A stretch of DNA of 41,074 nt, taken from NCBI GenBank assembly GCA_012744445.1, contig JAAYBZ010000037.1:1-41074 (forward strand), written 5' to 3'. Within the stretch, counting starts at the first letter, position 1; every line of letters starts with the position of its first letter. The position numbers and the translations under genes are program-made. The notes beneath the pieces are model-generated. The model worked only from the letters and a program-made list of their open reading frames with translations, searched no databases and was not told the DNA's origin. Of the stretch, positions 11,269 to 20,600 are shown one piece after another. The stretch comes from Myxococcales bacterium (GTDB lineage Bacteria > Myxococcota_A > Polyangia > Polyangiales > Houyiibacteriaceae).

Positions 11269-11751
11269 TCAGCGGGTCTCGGGGAGCTTGGTGAGGAACT
11301 CGCCCTTGAGCGGGAGCGGCTCCCCGCCGACCGTCGCCGTCCAGTCGAAGTCACCGCGGAGCTCGCTCGACGAGCGTTCGCGCACGCGCACGGCGCCGCT
11401 TCCGCCCGTGACGACCGTGCCGTCCTCGAGCGTCGCGCGGAGGGTGGCCGCGGGGCACCGCCCGTCGATCGCGTGCTCGCCGCCTTCTCCACGCAGCGTG
11501 ATCTCGAGCGTGCGCACGTATGCGGAGGGATGGCGTCCCTCGAAGCGGAGCTCGGCGCCGCAAGCCCCGCCGCTCTTCTTGGCCTCGACCTTGCGGGCCG
11601 AGATGGGGAGGAAGGCTTCGCCGCGCACGCCGCCGGCCGAGTGGAGGGTGACGAACTGCACGCGGACGCCGGCGCGGCCGTCCTGGGCGTGGGCCGTGCC
11701 AAGCGTCACGCCGAACGCGAGAAGGAAGAGCATCATCCGAAGCTTGGGCAT
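11269..11751 (-). CDS. secreted hypothetical protein
   Basis: A 160-residue protein with a clear signal peptide (MPKLRMMLFLLAFGVTLGTAHAQ, cleavage after AHA). The mature part looks mostly beta-strand and has two cysteines, at GGACGAEL and DGRCPAA, which could form a disulphide. I recognise no family. It lies just before the NtrX-like regulator on the same strand, so the two may be co-transcribed. Its start lies only two bases from a possible start of the divergent STAS-like gene. Confidence 0.65.
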   Translation of the reverse strand: MPKLRMMLFLLAFGVTLGTAHAQDGRAGVRVQFVTLHSAGGVRGEAFLPISARKVEAKKSGGACGAELRFEGRHPSAYVRTLEITLRGEGGEHAIDGRCPAATLRATLEDGTVVTGGSGAVRVRERSSSELRGDFDWTATVGGEPLPLKGEFLTKLPETR

Positions 11752-11753
11752 GG

Positions 11754-12623
11754 ATGCAGGATGCCTCGCTTCTCGCGTCGCGGGAAGGCGCCCGCGAATT
11801 TGCGCCCGCGGAGTCTCCCGGAGATCATGGCTCGGTGGACGAAGTCCGTGACCACGACGGCACGTGCGCGCGGATCCTCGCGCGCTGGACGGCGAGCGCG
11901 GGCGCGCGCTCCGAGCTGCTCGCGAGGATCGTGGAAGAGACCAAGGACGACGCCCGACCGGCGATCGAGTCCGCGCTCTTCGTCGTGGAGATGGGGCGCG
12001 GGGCCGATCCGCTGAGCCTCGAGCTGCACGAGGCGGCGGCCATGTGGACGCTGCTCGGGCGGCACCTCGCCACGCACGCTACGACGGCCACCGCCGCGCT
12101 CGACTACGCCGACTCGATCCTTCGCGCGCTCGACGCGGAGGGCTTCTGGGTCGACGCGTCGGTGCGCGCGAGCTTGATCGCCGTGTTCACCGAGGGATAC
12201 GTGCTCGCGCGCGAAGAGCAGGCGCGCGAGTCGGCCGAATCGGAGCAGCTCGCCGCGCTCGTCCCGCGAACGATCGGGGAGGGCATCGAGCTCCTCGTCC
12301 TCACCGGGCCGTACGACGCCGGGAGGCTCGCGGAGGCGCTCGAAGAGTGGGTGCGCGACGTCTTCCGGCGCGGCACCCGTGTGGTGGTGATCGACGTGCT
12401 CGGCGCGCGGAACCTCGCCGCGGTCGAGCGCGCCATCCGCGAAGCGTGCCTCGTGCTCGTCTCGCTCGGCGTGGAGATCATCGTCGCCGGGGAGGCGCGT
12501 GATCTGCCGCGGGAAGCGCACCTCGTCTCGAGCTTCGACGAGGCCCTCTCCGCCGCGCTCTCGGCGCGCGAGATCTCGAACCTCGCCTTCGCGCGCGTGA
12601 AGCGGCTCTTCCGACGCGCCTGA
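11754..12623 (+). CDS. possible STAS-domain regulatory protein
   Basis: Up to 289 residues. The C-terminal half (from about VPRTIGEGIELLVLTGPYDAG) resembles a STAS domain. It has a first beta strand, then RGTRVVVIDVLGARNLAAVE in the position where STAS proteins carry their conserved Asp-x-x-G segment, then LVLVSLGVEIIVAGEA as helix and strand. The N-terminal half is alpha-helical, as in RsbR-like stressosome proteins, but the fold cannot be assigned. The start is uncertain: ATG at 11754 abuts the divergent gene, and GTG at 11835 would leave room for a promoter. The STAS assignment is inferred from the pattern of predicted strands and motifs only. Confidence 0.55.
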   Translation: MQDASLLASREGAREFAPAESPGDHGSVDEVRDHDGTCARILARWTASAGARSELLARIVEETKDDARPAIESALFVVEMGRGADPLSLELHEAAAMWTLLGRHLATHATTATAALDYADSILRALDAEGFWVDASVRASLIAVFTEGYVLAREEQARESAESEQLAALVPRTIGEGIELLVLTGPYDAGRLAEALEEWVRDVFRRGTRVVVIDVLGARNLAAVERAIREACLVLVSLGVEIIVAGEARDLPREAHLVSSFDEALSAALSAREISNLAFARVKRLFRRA

Positions 12624-12639
12624 GGTGTCCGTCCGCGCG

Positions 12640-13764
12640 TTACTTGGTGACGCGGGCGCGGCAATCGGCGAGCTCGGCCTCGACGCCCGCGCGGCGCGCG
12701 TAGGCGGGGTAGGTCTCGAGGAGTCGCTCGTATTGCCGGATCGCCTCGGCGCAGTTGCCCCGGGCGCGCTCGGCGCGGGCGAGGTAGTCGAGGACCTGTG
12801 CACGCGAGCCCGTCTCGCTCGCGCGCGGCTGGCTCAGGATGGCGCGGGCGAGGGTGATCGTGGCGGTATGGTCGCCGGCGCGGAACGCACGCTCGAGCTC
12901 GCCCACGCGGGAGGTCGTCTCCGCAGGGGGCGGCGCCATCTCGGCCGACTCGGCCACCATGCCCGAAGGAGCCGCCGCGCCCGCGCTCGGTGCGAGCTCC
13001 AGCGCGCGAGCGTCGCGGCGCGCGGCCGAAGAGGTGGCGGTGCGTGGCGCCGCGGCCCCCTCGGCGTCCATGCGCCGCTCGACCATCGTGTCGGACGAGG
13101 CGGGCGCCGTGGAGAGCATCCGGTCCTTGGCAGGCGCGGCTCCGCTCGCGCCCACGTCGACCGAACGCTTGGCTTCCGCCGCCGCCTTGGGGGTGGCGGA
13201 CTCCTTGCGGCTACGCGTCGGCGCGCGCTTCTCGGCGTCTTCGAGGTCGACGGGCGCTGCGGCGCCGACGGCGGTCTCGGGTTTCTCGACGGCGGGCGTC
13301 GCCGGCTCGAGCACCGGCTCGGCGTCCTCCGGTGGGTGCACGGCGTCGGAGATGCGCATCGGTGCGTCGTCGGCGTCGCGGTGCGCGGTGGGCACGAACC
13401 AGAGGCCGACCGCCACGACGAGGAGGGTGATGGTGGCCATCGCGGCCTGCGGGCCGTTCACCGCGTCCCGGAGGAACCGGGAGACGCGCGGCCAGAAGCC
13501 CGTGGTCTCTTCTTCGTCCCCTCGGGCGGGCTTCGCCTCGGCGGCCTTGCGTCGTGCGGCGGCCATGACGGCGGCGTCCATGCCGCGCGAGGGCTCGTCG
13601 ACGGGGAGGTGCCTCGCGAGCGCGAGCGCATCCTTCAACGCGTCGAGCTCGGCCGCGAGCTCGGGGGATGCGTCGACACGAAGGCGCAGCTCGGCCTCGG
13701 CTTCTGGGCTCAGCTCTCCCAGGGCAAGCTCGAGTAGCTCGAGGTTTTCGTCCTTCGTGGTCAT
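12640..13764 (-). CDS. membrane anti-sigma-like protein with C-terminal TPR region
   Basis: A 374-residue protein encoded 6 bases after the ECF sigma factor stop, the usual place for its anti-sigma partner. Residues 1-55 have the anti-sigma pattern (ELLELALGELSPEAEAEL...DASPELAAEL), but the zinc ligands His-x3-Cys-x2-Cys are absent. One membrane segment lies at about 107-125. A long Ala/Pro-rich periplasmic linker (130-270) leads to a C-terminal TPR-like region (VGELERAFRAGDHTATITLA...EAIRQYERLLETYPAYA). The likely role is membrane sequestration of the sigma factor, with the periplasmic TPR part sensing or binding a partner. That role is inferred from gene order and topology. Confidence 0.75.
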   Translation of the reverse strand: MTTKDENLELLELALGELSPEAEAELRLRVDASPELAAELDALKDALALARHLPVDEPSRGMDAAVMAAARRKAAEAKPARGDEEETTGFWPRVSRFLRDAVNGPQAAMATITLLVVAVGLWFVPTAHRDADDAPMRISDAVHPPEDAEPVLEPATPAVEKPETAVGAAAPVDLEDAEKRAPTRSRKESATPKAAAEAKRSVDVGASGAAPAKDRMLSTAPASSDTMVERRMDAEGAAAPRTATSSAARRDARALELAPSAGAAAPSGMVAESAEMAPPPAETTSRVGELERAFRAGDHTATITLARAILSQPRASETGSRAQVLDYLARAERARGNCAEAIRQYERLLETYPAYARRAGVEAELADCRARVTK

Positions 13765-13770
13765 CTTCGT

Positions 13771-14412
13771 TCAGCGGAGCTCGGAAGCGTAATCTTGATA
13801 CTCGGAGAGCGCCTCGCGCAGCCGGAGGAGCGCGTAGCGCATTCTGCTCTTCACGGTGTTTTCCGACGCACCAACGACGTCGGCGATCTCCCCGAAGGGC
13901 ATGTTCTCGATCTGCCGAAGCAGGAAGACTTCGCGCTGATCGTCGGGCAAAGCCTCCACGGCGGCCAGAATTCGGGCGCGGAGGTCCTCGTCGACCAGGC
14001 TTTCATGGGCCCCGCGCGCGTCGCTCGGGAGCCGCTCGCCGAGGCTGGGACCGTCGCCGTTCGTGGGGGCGTCGAGCGAGGCGTGCCCTCGGTGGCGCAT
14101 CCGCCGGCGGTGATCGATGCAGAGGTTGCGGGCGATCTTGTAGAGCCAGGTGGAGACCTTACTCTCGCCGCGGAACTGCTCGGCCCGCTGGATGGCCCGG
14201 AGGAAGACCTCCTGGGTCAGGTCTTCGGCCCGCGGGGCGTCGCCGGAGTGGCGCGCCACGAAGTTGAAGATCGGCCGACGGTATCGTTCGAGCAACACCC
14301 CGAACGCGTCCGCCTCCCCCGACGAGAAGAGGGCGAGCAGCTCTTCGTCCGGGCGCTCCGTGAGGGGCACCCGGCCCGGGCGGAGGTTCTTGCGCGCGAG
14401 CTTGCCGAACAT
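13771..14412 (-). CDS. ECF-family RNA polymerase sigma factor
   Basis: A 213-residue extracytoplasmic-function sigma factor. Region 2 lies at about residues 37-105 (AFGVLLERYRRPIFNF, DLTQEVFLRAI, FRGESKVSTWLYKIARNLCID). Region 4 lies at about 155-205 (LPDDQREVFLLRQIENMPF, EIADVVGASENTVKSRMRYA). The ATG at 14412 lacks a good ribosome binding site, and a GTG 14 codons downstream (VPLTERPDEELL) is an alternative. A 38-base inverted repeat sits 19 bases upstream of the ATG. Its partner gene downstream encodes a membrane anti-sigma-like protein. It may autoregulate, which is usual for the family but not shown by sequence. Confidence 0.92.
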   Translation of the reverse strand: MFGKLARKNLRPGRVPLTERPDEELLALFSSGEADAFGVLLERYRRPIFNFVARHSGDAPRAEDLTQEVFLRAIQRAEQFRGESKVSTWLYKIARNLCIDHRRRMRHRGHASLDAPTNGDGPSLGERLPSDARGAHESLVDEDLRARILAAVEALPDDQREVFLLRQIENMPFGEIADVVGASENTVKSRMRYALLRLREALSEYQDYASELR

Positions 14413-14430
14413 GGGTCGAGGGCGGGGGCA

Positions 14431-14468
14431 GCATAGAGGTTCTCGACCCTGGACGAGAACTTCTATGC
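14431..14468 (-). promoter_or_regulatory. long inverted repeat upstream of the ECF sigma gene
   Basis: The arms GCATAGAGGTTCTCG (14431-14445) and CGAGAACTTCTATGC (14454-14468) pair at 14 of 15 positions around an 8-base centre. No T-run follows on either strand. The repeat could be an operator for a dimeric repressor or a leader hairpin controlling sigma translation. It sits between the divergent ECF and envelope-cluster promoters. Confidence 0.6.
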
Positions 14469-14534
14469 GGAACCGGAACCTCTGGCGCGCCCGGCGTTCC
14501 CGGGGATCGCGGGGTTTGCGCCCGACGGTCTGCG

Positions 14535-14563
14535 TTGACCCCAAATAAGGCCATTGATATACA
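14535..14563 (+). promoter_or_regulatory. sigma-70 promoter for the envelope-machine operon
   Basis: TTGACC (14535-14540) and TATACA (14558-14563) are separated by exactly 17 bases, with an AT-rich spacer in an otherwise GC-rich region. The transcript would start near 14570, about 55 bases before the ATG at 14627, and would cover the overlapped genes that follow. Confidence 0.7.
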
Positions 14564-14626
14564 CGTGGGCTCGAGAAAGCCGCGTTCTCTTGGGTGCCAA
14601 TCAGACGCAGCCTCGAAGGAAATTGC

Positions 14627-15298
14627 ATGCACAAGACGGCGGCGTCGCTCGCGTTCCTTCTCTTCTACGGTGTCCTCGCGCTCACGTCGGCCAGTGCTCA
14701 AGAGCAAGGCGCCGAGGGCGGCGTCCGGGAGACGCGCACGGAGTCGATGGACGCCGGGAGCTACTCCGTCCGGCTCCGCGACCTCGAGCAGCGCGTGAAC
14801 GAGCTCAAAGAGCAGATCTTCCGCTCCAAGGCGCGGCTCTCCCTCCTCGCCGAGACGGTGCTCGAGGGCGCCGTGGTGGGTTCCCAGGCGCTGATCGTCC
14901 ACGAGGACCGCATGTCGTCCTCGTTCCGGCTCGTGAAGATGGTCGTGGCGCTCGACGGCGCACCCATCTTCTCCAAGGAGGACGAGGAGAACGGCATCGC
15001 CGACGGCGGCGAGATCCCCATCTTCGACGGCTCCATCGTGCCCGGTGAGCACACGCTCACCGTCAACCTCGAATACCGTGGCCACGGCTACGGCATGTTC
15101 AACTATCTCAAGGGCTACCGCTTCAAGGTCCGCTCCACGTACTCGTTCACCGCTCCCGAAGGGCGCGGCGTGACGGTGCGCATCCAGGGCTACGAGCAAG
15201 GAGGCCCGGCGACGCCCCTCGAAGAGCGGCCCGGCATCCGCTTCGTCGAGCGCGTCGAAGAGATCAAGAAGCCTCGAGGAGACGAGGCTCGGGAGTGA
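14627..15298 (+). CDS. secreted coiled-coil protein, first gene of the envelope cluster
   Basis: A 223-residue exported protein with signal peptide MHKTAASLAFLLFYGVLALT and cleavage after SAQ or nearby. A coiled coil follows (about residues 45-80, LRDLEQRVNELKEQIFRSKA). The rest looks like a beta-sandwich (VPGEHTLTVNLEYRGHGYGM, FKVRSTYSFTAPEG). Such proteins are often found beside TPR genes in myxobacteria and are sometimes mislabelled dihydrolipoamide acetyltransferase; no lipoyl or catalytic motif is seen. GAAGGA 6 bases before the ATG supports this start. The TGA overlaps the next ATG by one base, so it belongs to the operon. It is probably a periplasmic structural part. Confidence 0.75.
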   Translation: MHKTAASLAFLLFYGVLALTSASAQEQGAEGGVRETRTESMDAGSYSVRLRDLEQRVNELKEQIFRSKARLSLLAETVLEGAVVGSQALIVHEDRMSSSFRLVKMVVALDGAPIFSKEDEENGIADGGEIPIFDGSIVPGEHTLTVNLEYRGHGYGMFNYLKGYRFKVRSTYSFTAPEGRGVTVRIQGYEQGGPATPLEERPGIRFVERVEEIKKPRGDEARE

Positions 15299-17676
15299 TG
15301 CTCGTGGCCCGCGGTCGCGTCCTCGGCTGGATGACGTCCGCGCGCGCGTCCCGCGCTCTCCTCCGCGCGTGCGTCGCGTCCGCGCTGGCGCTCGGCGCGC
15401 CGTCGGCCGCGGGGGCCCAGTCGCTCGACCGCATCGGCCGAGACGTGCCGGTCGTCGAGCAAGACGTCGACAAGCTCGTCCAGACGCCCGTGCCGACCGT
15501 CGCGCTCCGCAGCCCCACCTTCGTGGAGGAGCGCATCGCCGACGCCGAGCTCCAGATGGCCCTCGGGGATCCGCTCGGCGCGAGCATCCTCCTCACCGAC
15601 GTGGTCGATCACTTCCCGGAGCACCGCGCCTATCCCGACGCGCTCTACCTCCTCGGCGAGTCGCTCTTCCGCGCGGGTGACGTCTTCGGCGCGCGCCGCC
15701 GCTTCACGGAGATCGTCGACCGCGCGGAAGACGAAGCGCGGTTCCGCGCCCGCCGCGAGCCCGCCGTGGTGCGACTCATCGAGATCGCGATCCGTACCCG
15801 CGACTTCCGCTTCATCGAAGCGCAGATCCAGAGCCTCGATCGCGGCGCGCGCACCACCGACGGGGTGGGCGGAGCCACGGCGTATTATCGCGGGCGCTAC
15901 CTCTTCGGCCGCGCCGTCCCTCCCGAAGGTGGCGAAGGCATCGTCGTCGTCGACCCGTCCGCGCTCGACGAAGCCCGCGTGGCCTTCTCGACCGTGCCGC
16001 AGGAGAGCGCCTTCTACCCGAAGGCCAAGTACCACCTCGGCACGATCCACGCGCTCCGGCGCGAGCTCGATCCCGCGCTCGCCGAGTTCCTGGCGGCGGC
16101 GGCCGTCCCGCCCAAGGACGACGAGGGCCGGCAGGTCGCCGAGCTCTCGCAGCTCGCGGCGGCGCGCGTGCTCTACGAGCTCGGCCGCTACGAAGAAGCC
16201 GTCGACGCCTACCAGGCGATCCCGCGCGGCTCGCCGCATTTCTCGCGGGCGCTCTTCGAGATCGCGTGGGTCTTCATCGCGCTCGGTGACTCGCTCCAGG
16301 CGGAGCGCGCCCTCGAGGTGCTCGCGGTGGCCGATCCGGAGAGCCCCTTGCTCGCCGACGGCAAGGTCTTGCGCGGCAACCTCCTCCTCCGCAACGGTCG
16401 TTACGAGGAGGCCGACGAGGTCTTCCGTGAGGCGCGCGAGCGATTCGGCCCCATCGTGCGCGAGCTCGACGCCACCTACGCTTCGCTCGGCGACCCCAAG
16501 GCGCACTTCCAGCGGCTCGTGCGCGAGAACGTCCAGGACTTCGACGTCGACGTCTTCCTCCCCGGTCACGTGAAGCGCTGGGTCGAGACCGACGCCGACT
16601 TCGAGCGCGCGCTCCGGGTGCTGCGTGACCTCGCGGAGGCCAAGCGCCTCCTCGCCGAAGCGGAGCACATGACGGCGCGGCTCCAGAGCGCGCTCGAGAA
16701 CGCACGCCCCGTGGCGCTCTTCCACGACCTCCGCGTCCAGGCCGAGAAGGTGAGCCTCTTCCGCGGCAAGCTCGTGGCGATGCTCGAGGTGCTCGTCGAA
16801 CGCGAGGCGCGCGCCACCCCCAAGCCCACGGGCGAGCACGCCGAGCTCCGGCGACGACGGCGCGAGGTGGAGAGCCTCGTCGGCGCCGCCCCGACCGGCG
16901 AGACCACGGCGACCCGCCAACGGGACGAGGCCCTCGAAGATCTCCGCGCGCTCCGCCGTCAGCTCCGTGACCTCGAAGTCGTCATCGCGGGCAACGAGGC
17001 GCGCATCACGGCGACCGATCGCTTCCTCGCGAGCGGCGAGCTGCCCGAATCCACCATGGAGAGCGTCCGCACCGAGCTCGAGATGCACCGGAAGGCCACG
17101 CGAGCGCACCGTCGCGCCATCGCGGAGCTCCAGCAGGCGATGGAGGTGCTCAAGCTCCAGATCGGCATCGGCGACGACTCGGCGGCGCGGGCCGACGCGC
17201 TCCAGCGGGAGTACGTCTCGCTCGTCGAGCGCGAGATCCGCGCCGGCGGCGGGGCGCGGGATCCCGAGGTCGCGCGGCTCCTCCCGCGCATCCTCCGCCT
17301 GACGGCGCTCCTCGCCGAGCGGGAGTCACGCCTCGAAGAGGCCGCGCTCGCGCGCGTTTCGCAGGTCCGTGGGGTGCTCGACGAAGAGGTCGAGCGGCTC
17401 GCCTCGCTCACCACGGCGCTCGAGGCGCTCGCCGTCGAGGCCGAGGACGTGGTGGGGACCGTCGCGCTCCAGACCTTCCTCGCCGTGCGCGCACGCTTCC
17501 AGGATCTCGTCATCCGCACCGACGTCGGACAGATCGACATCGCCTGGGCGATCCGCGAGGATCACCGTTCCAAGGTCGAGCGCCTCACGCGGGATCGCGC
17601 GCGAGAGATCCAAGCGCTCGACGCCGAGTTCCGCGAGATCATGACCGACGGAGACGAGGGGAGGGGGGCGCGATGA
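15298..17676 (+). CDS. large periplasmic TPR and coiled-coil protein
   Basis: A 792-residue exported protein. After a signal peptide (cleavage near AAGAQS) come TPR-like repeats over about residues 70-400. Examples are YPDALYLLGESLFRAGDVFGA, AARVLYELGRYEEAVDAYQ and LRGNLLLRNGRYEEADEVF. A long charged helical region follows to the end (about 430-780) and should form coiled coil. No catalytic motif is seen. It probably spans or scaffolds the periplasm in the same machine as its neighbours. ATG at 15298 overlaps the previous stop; GTG at 15295 is equally possible. The stop overlaps the next start by ATGA. It may play the part of one of the TPR Glt/Nfs proteins, but which one cannot be assigned from sequence alone. 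Confidence 0.8.
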   Translation: MLVARGRVLGWMTSARASRALLRACVASALALGAPSAAGAQSLDRIGRDVPVVEQDVDKLVQTPVPTVALRSPTFVEERIADAELQMALGDPLGASILLTDVVDHFPEHRAYPDALYLLGESLFRAGDVFGARRRFTEIVDRAEDEARFRARREPAVVRLIEIAIRTRDFRFIEAQIQSLDRGARTTDGVGGATAYYRGRYLFGRAVPPEGGEGIVVVDPSALDEARVAFSTVPQESAFYPKAKYHLGTIHALRRELDPALAEFLAAAAVPPKDDEGRQVAELSQLAAARVLYELGRYEEAVDAYQAIPRGSPHFSRALFEIAWVFIALGDSLQAERALEVLAVADPESPLLADGKVLRGNLLLRNGRYEEADEVFREARERFGPIVRELDATYASLGDPKAHFQRLVRENVQDFDVDVFLPGHVKRWVETDADFERALRVLRDLAEAKRLLAEAEHMTARLQSALENARPVALFHDLRVQAEKVSLFRGKLVAMLEVLVEREARATPKPTGEHAELRRRRREVESLVGAAPTGETTATRQRDEALEDLRALRRQLRDLEVVIAGNEARITATDRFLASGELPESTMESVRTELEMHRKATRAHRRAIAELQQAMEVLKLQIGIGDDSAARADALQREYVSLVEREIRAGGGARDPEVARLLPRILRLTALLAERESRLEEAALARVSQVRGVLDEEVERLASLTTALEALAVEAEDVVGTVALQTFLAVRARFQDLVIRTDVGQIDIAWAIREDHRSKVERLTRDRAREIQALDAEFREIMTDGDEGRGAR

Positions 17677-20600
17677 GGCGCTGGCTCCTCCTCCTCGTCC
17701 TCTCCGCGCTCGCGCGCCCGCTCGTCGCGGGCGCCGAGCCCGAGGCCGATCCCTGGGCGCGCGCCTCCGAGCTCGAGGTGCCGAGCTTCCTCGCCGTCGC
17801 CAAGCGCCCCGAGGAGCAGGATCGTCCGCCGGCGGATCCCGCGCTCGTCGAGGCGCTCCGCACGCTCGAGGCCGAGGTGGAGCGCTACGAGGCGGCGGGC
17901 CAGGGCTACCGCGACATCGTGACCTCGATCGTGCGGCGCGACTACCTCCGGCAGCGGCGGAACAAGAGCATCTGGTACGACGAGCGCATCCGCGCCGAAG
18001 ACGACGCCCTCGACGAGGCGCGCGAGTCGGCCATCCGCAAGTTCGAGCGCTTCATCCAGCGCTATCCGTACTCGCCCGAGTACACGCCGGACGCGATGTT
18101 CCGCCTGGGCGAGCTCTACTTCGAGCGGAGCGCGCGCGCGTATCACCGCTCCTTCGAGTCGACGCACCTCGCGAGCGAGAGCGAGGACGACGACGTCGAG
18201 GGCAGCCTCTTCGGGCTCCCGGACTTCCGGGCCACGGTCTCGCTCTACCGCACGCTCCTCGAGCGCTTCCCCGACTACGAGCGCCTCGACGGCGTCTACT
18301 ACCTCATCGGCTACTGCCTCAACGAGATGGGGCGGACGAGCGAGGCCATCGAGGCATGGCTCGCCCTGGTCTGCGCCAACCAGCACACCTATCCCGATCC
18401 GCAGCGTCTCGCCGCGGTCGCCTCCAGCAGCGAGGAAGCGCCCGATCTCGGCGCGCGCATCCAGGCCGCGACCGCGCGCCCGCCCGGCAAGGACCACTAC
18501 GACAGCTGTACGCCCGTGCACCCCGAGGCGCGCTTCGTCACCGAGACCTGGTTCCGCATCGGCGAGCACCACTTCGACGACTACGGCAACCCCCACGCGC
18601 TGCACCTCGCGATCTCGGCCTACACGCAGATCCTCTCGCGCCCCGACGACCGCAACTACAACCTCGCGCTCTACAAGATCGCGTGGACCTACTTCCGCGC
18701 GGGGCTCTACCCCGAGGCGGTCGCGCACTTCGGCAAGCTCGTCGACTGGTCCGACGAGCAGAAGCGGAGGTTCGGCCACGCGGGCTCGGAGCTCCGCCCG
18801 GAGGCCATCCGCTACCTCGGCTTCGCCTTCGCCTACGACGACTGGAACGAGAACAACGTCCCCGACGAGATGGAGGGGCTCCCGCGCGGCATCGATCGCG
18901 TCCAGGATCCAAAGCTCCTCCCGCAGGATCGTCCGTGGACGGCCGAGGCGTACTTCACGCTCGGCGACGTCTACTTCGACGAGGCCAAGTACCCGCGCGC
19001 CATCGAGGTCTGGCGCCTCGCGCTCTCGAAGTGGCCCCACCACCTCCTCGCGCCGCACTACCTCGACCGGGTCGCCCAGGCGCACCGCGAGCACAACCAG
19101 TTCGACGAGGAGATGGGCGTGCTCGCGGAGCTCTCCAAGTACACCGAAGGCTCGACGTGGTGGAACGAGAACCTCGATCACCCGGTGGAGCTCCGCGAGG
19201 CCGAGAAGCTCGCCGAGCAAGCGCTCATCCGCACGGCGCTCCACCAGCACGTGATCGCGCAGCAGCTCCGCGCCGAGTGCGTCAACGAGCGCGACGTCCG
19301 CAAATGCATCGAAGCACGCGCGGCCTACGACCGCGCGGCCGACGGCTATCGGAACTACCTCGTCCGCTATCCGAACCACGTGGAGGCGTACGACCTCCAC
19401 ATGAGCCTCGCCGACGCGCTCTTCTGGTCGGAGCAATACGAGGAGGCCGCGGCCGAGTACGCCGCCGTGCGTGACTCCAACCTCGACGACCGGCACCTGA
19501 GCGAAGCCGCGCGCATGGTCGTCGAGTCGCTCAAGCGCGTGCTCGCGCGCGCCGAGGAAGAGGGCAAGGTCGTCGTGCGCGACGCGCCGCCCGAGGTCGA
19601 GGGCGATCCGCCGCGCGTCACGCCCATCGAGATGCCCTTGCTCGTCCAGCGCATCGCGCTCGCGCAGGAGACCTACGTCGCGCGCGTGAAGGAGTCGCAG
19701 GACACGGAGCAGCTCCGCGGCGTCTATGACTACAACAACGCCATCCTCCTCTATGCCTACGGCTATTGGGAGCACAGCCGCCGTCGGCTCGCGCGCATCT
19801 TCGAGGAGCGCTGCGAAGGGCCGCACGCCGACGAGACGGGCCGCATCGCGTGGGAGAACCTCGCCCACATCGCGCTTCAGCTCGGCGACACCAACGAGCT
19901 CGAGCGGCTCGCGTCGAGGCTCGAGGAGCGCCGGTGCAGCTTCGGCCAGGGTCAGGCCGCCGAGGTCGACTGCACCAAGCCCGAGAACGCCGAGGAGCCC
20001 ATCTGTCGCGCGAGCGGCATCCGCACGGCCATCGAGTACCGCCGCGCGATGGAGATCTACGCGCAGGCGGAGAAGGAGACGGGGGAGACGCGCACCAAGC
20101 TCTTCGAGCGCGCCGCCACGCTCCTCGTCGCGGCCGTCAACAAGACGCCGGACAACCCCCAGGCGCCCATCGCGCTCGAGCTCGCCGCGAGCGCGCTCGA
20201 GAAGACGCAGCGCTTCGACTCGGCCGCGCGGCTCTACCAGCGCATCCTCGACGAGGTCGGCCCGCGCGTGGGCGAGACGCCCGAGGAGCAGGAGCGGCTC
20301 GACGCCATCGTCAGCAACGCGTACTTCCAGCTCGCGGCCAATGCGAACCGGTTCTTCGACTTCGACAAGGCGGTCGCCAACTACCGCATCCTCGCCGACT
20401 CGCCGCGCTTCGCCCGCTCGACCGACCCGAACATGAAGGCGCGCCGCGTCGACGCGCTCGTGAACGCCGCGATCATCTACGAGCGGCTCGGGCGCTACGC
20501 CGAGGCGAAGCGATACTTCGAGCGCGTCTACCAGACCGTCGACGATCCCGAGACCAAGCGCCTCGCGCTCTACCGCATCGCCGAAATCGACTACGCCCAG

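Noticed and set aside
12624..12660. Possible bidirectional terminator between the STAS-like and anti-sigma genes
   Set aside because: The pairing is imperfect, overlaps coding sequence and lacks a T-run on either side.
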